DNA from: Chelonoidis abingdonii
Taxonomy: Eukaryota; Chordata; Testudines; Testudinidae
Direction of reading: 5' to 3'
Assembly (NCBI RefSeq): GCF_003597395.2
Contig: NC_133773.1
Coordinates: 126,619,517 to 126,683,516 of the forward strand
Length of the DNA: 64,000 bases
Part shown: positions 59,335 through 64,000 of the stretch, in pieces
Numbering within the stretch: the stretch's first letter is position 1
Layout: every line of letters begins with the position of its first letter
Notes under the pieces: model-generated
Told to the model about the DNA's origin: nothing
Seen by the model: the letters and a program-made list of their open reading frames with translations, nothing else
Databases searched by the model: none
Position numbers and translations under genes: made by a program

Positions 59335-60318
59335 ACCACTCAAGGTGGATAAAAACGGATCTTAAAAAATGGATTTTTTTAAAAAACTTAAACATTGGTC
59401 TATTTTTAAAAACAAATTTAAAATTAAATTTGAAATGAATACGATCTATGTTAAGGCCTAAACTTCTTAGAATCATTTATATTAAATGCAAAAATTAATA
59501 TTAAGCAGTACGTTTCTTGCCAAGTTTTAAGGAAGTTAACCACTACACTACAGTTTGTTGAAGTGCTAAGAGAGCTTTTGACAGCATCTCAACTTCTGCA
59601 AGTGCAGAGAGAGACTTTGTCATTTCAGTTTATTCAGCTAGTTCACTTTAGTGACTAATTCATTCAAAGTTCAGAAAGCAATTGGGAGTGGTAAGAGCAG
59701 AAAATCTTGTTTTCTTCTTCCAATCTTCGAATAAAAAAGTAGGTGTGAGGAGGCTTCTACTAGTTCTAAAAAAAAATCTTCCAGGACATGATGAAATGAT
59801 CAGATTGTTTCTGGTCACCAACTACAGACACATACCTCCCCCTTTGTTTAAATAAATCAGTTAAATTTTAAATGCAGAACAAGCTGATAAATATGCTGGA
59901 TAAATTACCTTACATAAGAAAAAAGTTTAACATTTTAAATCCTTTTTTGTGCATTTTGAATTTCTATCCAGAGATGGACACAAATCACAAGTAAAAACTT
60001 AAGACATCATTCACCATTTTCTAACAATAAAAAAATTAAAAAGAAAAATAGAGAATCTGTATAAAAGTATAGTTAAGCTATAATTACTTAAACATGCACA
60101 CAGTATTTCCTCTGGGTAAGCAAAAAACCACCAAAATTATTGTCAAGGCTATATTTCGTTTCAAATAATATTTTGAAGGGTTACCAAACTAATGAGAAAA
60201 GCAAGCACAAAGTACAAGTGCAAAACACAATTACAATAGATTTAAAATCAAGACTTTCTACTTGCTGATATAAATCACTGATTTTAATTAGGATTCATAT
60301 CAATCCATCCTGACCACA
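59335..60318. repeat. Dispersed element with ggtggataaaa / caatccatcctgacc ends
   Basis: The left end (caaggtggataaaaacgg) and right end (gattcatatcaatccatcc) are weakly inverted, and the body is very AT-rich. It resembles a dispersed amniote repeat whose ends read gatttaaatcaatccacc. It lies in the RNF4 intron. Confidence 0.45.
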
Positions 60319-62420
60319 CTCCAGGACCATTTATGTCATTAGTACCCAGCTTCATAGAAGATTGATAGGTCTAGGGACAGCAGAACACAGATGCACCTCT
60401 CATGTCCATTATATATACGCTTCGACACAAGATGGTCGGTTTCAAGTAAGCCACATTATTGTCTTGCATAGGAGATTAAAAAAAGTGATCCAAAATAAAC
60501 TGGGAAAATAAGTTAAAATAAAAGATGGACAATTTCTGATTAACACCAAATATTCTGTCCTAGGAAGGGATTTCCTCTTATGCTACTGACCTCTGTATAT
60601 TGCTTCAGCAATGCTTAGGGCTTCAGAAGTGCATCACTTGGGGTGGGAGGGAATTGAACAGGCACAGGAACCATCTACAACCACCACAGGCCCTACTCAG
60701 CCTCCCAGCCCCTTTTCTGGAACTTGCTATGGCAGAGACAGGAGGAGGAACGGCAGAGATGGTGTGATAGAGTTCCCAGGGCGAAAGAAGTATGCCGCAC
60801 CTTTTGCAAGTTATTCACCACAATTCATCTCGCTTTATATATGCAAACCCTCAACCAAAGTGTATATGGATATAAGCTACTTGAGAGATAGGTAGAACAG
60901 TGGATACGTACATTAGCTTTGTCTTGAGTCAGAGTCTAAATGCTTAATGGAATAAGACCATGAAACGAGCAATGATCAAGCTATCTACTATCCCAAATAA
61001 GGTAAACCCAAATAAGGTCTGGTGACTAACAGATTCCAGTAGTTGGGGGAGCCAAATTTTTAAGCGAGAAGTGACATTTTGGCATTTTTATAAGTTTGCA
61101 CAATGGTTACTTATAGCAAATGTAGTTTCCCCTTGCTTTAGCGAGCACTGAATTCGTGTCACACACAAAGCTAGATGCTGGTCCTCAGAAAGTTTGAATT
61201 CACTTCACTGGCAGTGTTCAGACATATCTAACACTATCATTCCTTCAGGGTTAATTTGAGGGAGCTGCCCAATCAGCTTCCTGCCTAATAATTGTACCAC
61301 TTGAGCAGCTCAGGCCTGTTATGTGCTGCCTGAGCTACTGCCTTCAAACAAAAAAGGAGTTTTTAGACTTCAAGCTATTTTATGCCTTTTACCTACAGCT
61401 TCCATCTGCAGATCTCTGTGCCAGAGAAGAAGTGTTAAAAGCAGTAATGTGAAGATTAGATATTTATATAGGTGAGGGGAAAGGGAAGAAATGTGTAATA
61501 CAGAATTGAAGTTTGCACTAAATTTAATAGAATAACTGAATGCTGGAATATTCCTTCTACATGAAAATAATGTGCCTGAATTTGGTGATTGGGTGTCTCT
61601 AGAATTTGAAGTCCACAACAAAGACTGGCCGTTCTACCTGGCAAGTTTAGAAAAAGAGAGCTCTCCGAGAAAGAAAAAAAAAAAGAAAAGTTTTCCCCAA
61701 AAGTAGTTTTCAAAGTCAGAGGGATCCCTAGAGAAAGAGGTCACATGAAGATGGCTAGCTAGCTCAATTATTAAAAAAAAAATAATAATAATAATTAAAT
61801 GTCTCTGTAGGTTTTAAATTTAGAACTATTGGGGAAGACGAGACGGCTGCTTAATCTTGAAATCTGGCACCCTCATTCTCCTCTTATTCCCTTCTTTTGG
61901 GAATCAGGCATTTAAAAAGCTCTGCAGGATGCTTTTTGCATTTGTGGACATGGAAAGAGATTTATTTTCCAATTACATGGAAAGCCTGTGATAGTATAAT
62001 TATATTTCTATTATACACTGGAGTTTGTATTATAATCTTGGCATATTCTAATCAAAGAAAGGAGGAAAATGACTATAGCTAAATTGTATTTCATTAATTA
62101 TTGAACATTTGCTTAATTCAACAATTCAAATTGGGATTCTGATGGTAGACAGATGATGAGATTCAGTCTCAGGGCTGTAGTTACATTAAATGATTCTAGT
62201 GATAAACTGTGTACCCTTCGGGAACATTTACCTGAGGTAAAACAAGGAATATGTATAGCTAATCATTGTATGAATTATGCTTGTACATGGGTACTTACAG
62301 AACTATCTGAAGCAATCTCATTGAGAATGGGTGAGATCACAGAAGGAAAATATAGTTTGTTTGGTTTTTTTAAGAGGACCTGCAGAGTTATACCTAGGTT
62401 AGGCTGACTAGGCTATTTGG
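60319..62420. other. RNF4 intron, middle part, no feature recognised
   Basis: Short A-rich and (taa)n runs lie near 61670-61800. No alternative exon with splice sites and RNF4-like coding was found. Confidence 0.4.
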
Positions 62421-63530
62421 AAAAAAATACTGGCACAAATTAAACAAAATCTATTTATAAACACCCGAAGGATAATGCGGTTTTAGGAATAGCCAGTATG
62501 GATCTATCAAGCACAACTCATGCCAAACCAACCTAATAAAATAATAATAGAAGATATACCAATCTCCTAGAACTGGAAAGGAGCTTGAAAGGTCATTGAG
62601 TCCAGCCCCACTAGCAGGATCAAGTACTGATTTTTGCCCCAGATCCCTAACTGGCCCCCTCAAGGATTAAACTCATGACTCTGGGTTTAGCAGGCCAATG
62701 CTCAAACCACTGAGCTATCCCTCCCCTCCATTTTCCTTCTGTGACAAGTCTAGTGGATATGAGGAAGCAGTTTAAGTGACGCACCTTGATATTAATAAGG
62801 CTTTTGATCCAGTCCCACATGACATTCTTATAAGTCAACTAGAAAAATGTGATCTATGTGAAATTCCTATAAGGTGGGTGCACAACTGGCTGAAAGACCA
62901 TACTCAGGAGTGATCAATAGTTTACTGTCAGATTAAGAGGGTCTATCTAGTGAGGTTCTGCAGGGGTTAGTCTTGAGAGCAGAACTATTCAATATTTTGT
63001 TAATGACTTGGATAATGGAGTGGAGAGTATACTTTTAAAATTTGCAGAAGATGCCAAGCTGGGCGGAGTTGCAAGCACTTGGGAGAACAGGATTAGTGGG
63101 CAAAATGACCATGAGAAATTGAACTCATCTGAAATCAACATAATGAAATTCAATAAAAGGTAAGAACCAAATGCTGTAATTAGAAAGGAGAAATCAAATG
63201 CACAGCTACAAAATGGGGGAATAATTGGCTACATGGTAGTACTGCAGAAAAGATCTGGGATTTATAGAGGATTACAAACTGAATGAGACAACAATGTGAT
63301 GCAGTTGAAAAAAGGCTAATATTCTGGGTTGTATTAAGCAAACTGTTATAGGTAAAACATGGGAGGAAACTGTCTCACTATTCAGCACAGCTGAGGCTTC
63401 AAATGGGAGTACTGTATCTAGTTTTGGCCGGCATACTTGAGAAAAATGAGAAGAAATTGGAGAGATTTCAGAGTAGAGCTATACAAACGATAAAAGGTTT
63501 AGAAGAAAAATCTTGGTGGGTATTCTGACT
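62421..63530 (+). mobile_element. CR1 LINE in the RNF4 intron, split by a SINE
   Basis: The 5' part (62421-62535) reads KHPKDNAVLGIASMDLSS-like sequence. After the SINE it continues with HLDINKAFDPVPHDILISQLEKC, then RWVHNWLKD, then FNIFVNDLDNGVES and KFAEDAKLGG (FAED in place of FADD), then NIMKFNK. Later 3' pieces reach about 63530. There are numerous stops, so the copy is dead. It lies antisense to RNF4. Confidence 0.85.
62537..62728 (-). repeat. tRNA-derived SINE of hidden-necked turtles (Cry-type)
   Basis: On the minus strand it starts ggggagggatagctcagtgg (A box within) and has a B-box-like gagtttaatcc. It then has the body phrase gatctggggcaaaaatcagt and ends ctaggagat ... attattatt. 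This is the tRNA-Lys-related Pol III SINE described from cryptodiran turtles, whose 3' end is shared with CR1-type LINEs. The SINE interrupts the CR1 ORF. Confidence 0.85.
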
Positions 63531-63949
63531 TCCTGTAGGACACCAGTGAAAATAGTTACCTACCTCATTCTTTCATACAAAGCTCAAGGACCAGAACAAT
63601 GCTCTAAGTTACAATTTTGTTGCTTTTGATTAGCATTTCCTCTTGCCATGCCTCTGAATTGTCTCTTCAGTTGACTTTTAATCCAAAAACTAAACCAGGT
63701 ATTGTCTCAATTTTTAAAGATATTGTTCCATTTTTTCCTTATTTCAATAGCAGCTTTAATATTCCCATTCTTACATAAAGTAGAAGATATGAAGCTTCAG
63801 AATAGGTTAACAGTGTCAAAAAGGAGATTCTAAGCCACATACATGCCACTTCACTTCTCCTTTTCAGTAGGAGAAGGTTTGATTTTTTTTTTTTATAAAT
63901 ACAAATATTACATTTTACATGTCTACGGGAAGTTGCATAGGGTACATAC
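63531..63949. other. RNF4 intron next to the partial exon
   Basis: No recognised repeat. A short T-run lies near 63883-63894. Confidence 0.4.
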
Positions 63950-64000
63950 CTTGAACTTGCAGTTTCATCCTCTAGTGTTCCTAAATCTCCAGACACCTTG
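63950..64000 (-). CDS. RNF4: RNF4 exon upstream of the RING, cut by the window edge
   Basis: The donor is tcaag|gtatgt at 63949/63950. The frame ends ...KVSGDLGTLEDETASS followed by the first two bases of an Arg codon, which the 58459-58507 exon completes. This is the acidic linker just before the RING in sauropsid RNF4. The N-terminal SUMO-interacting motifs and the arginine-rich part lie in exons beyond the window. At least 51 nt of the exon are visible. The intron to the RING exon is 5,442 bp. Confidence 0.85.

Overview
This is vertebrate nuclear DNA, most likely from a hidden-necked (cryptodiran) turtle. The call rests on recognised repeat families: a tRNA-derived SINE of the cryptodire type (62537-62728), several CR1 LINEs, a Tx1-like L1 LINE, Penelope-like elements, two-gene Harbinger transposons, and many short hAT elements. 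The one host gene seen is RNF4, on the minus strand with vertebrate introns. The species is not determined, and all family names come from recognition, not a database search.

Layout. 1-2.6 kb: a dead non-LTR retrotransposon split by a hAT element that itself holds a second hAT element. 3.1-3.4 kb: a hAT with an exact 8-bp target duplication. 3.6-14.35 kb: a Harbinger-type transposon region with a Myb/SANT-like gene (+) and a HARBI1-like transposase (-), both broken. About 3.4 kb of it occurs twice, on either side of a 700-N gap, and the two copies differ mainly by 1-2-base indels, so the duplication may be an assembly product. 14.8-22.47 kb: a second Harbinger remnant holding an LTR, which holds a CR1, which holds another LTR, which holds a Penelope-like element. 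A further hAT sits near its right end.

22.5-33.7 kb is mostly old non-coding sequence with a few MITEs and a MIR-like SINE. 33.7-45.5 kb is again a transposon cluster: CR1 split by Penelope, Tx1-like LINE split by an LTR and a TA-flanked MITE, a 2.25-kb composite with nested hATs and an LTR, and a hAT split by a 973-bp solo LTR. 45.5-56.5 kb shows no recognisable gene. 56.5-64.0 kb is the 3' part of RNF4: last coding exon 57702-57851, RING-start exon 58459-58507, and an exon at 63950 running off the window edge. Its large intron holds a CR1 split by the SINE.

Almost every transposon reading frame is broken. No CRISPR, operon, rRNA or intact tRNA gene is visible. The clearest result is the nesting order, fixed by matching target-site duplications at many junctions.
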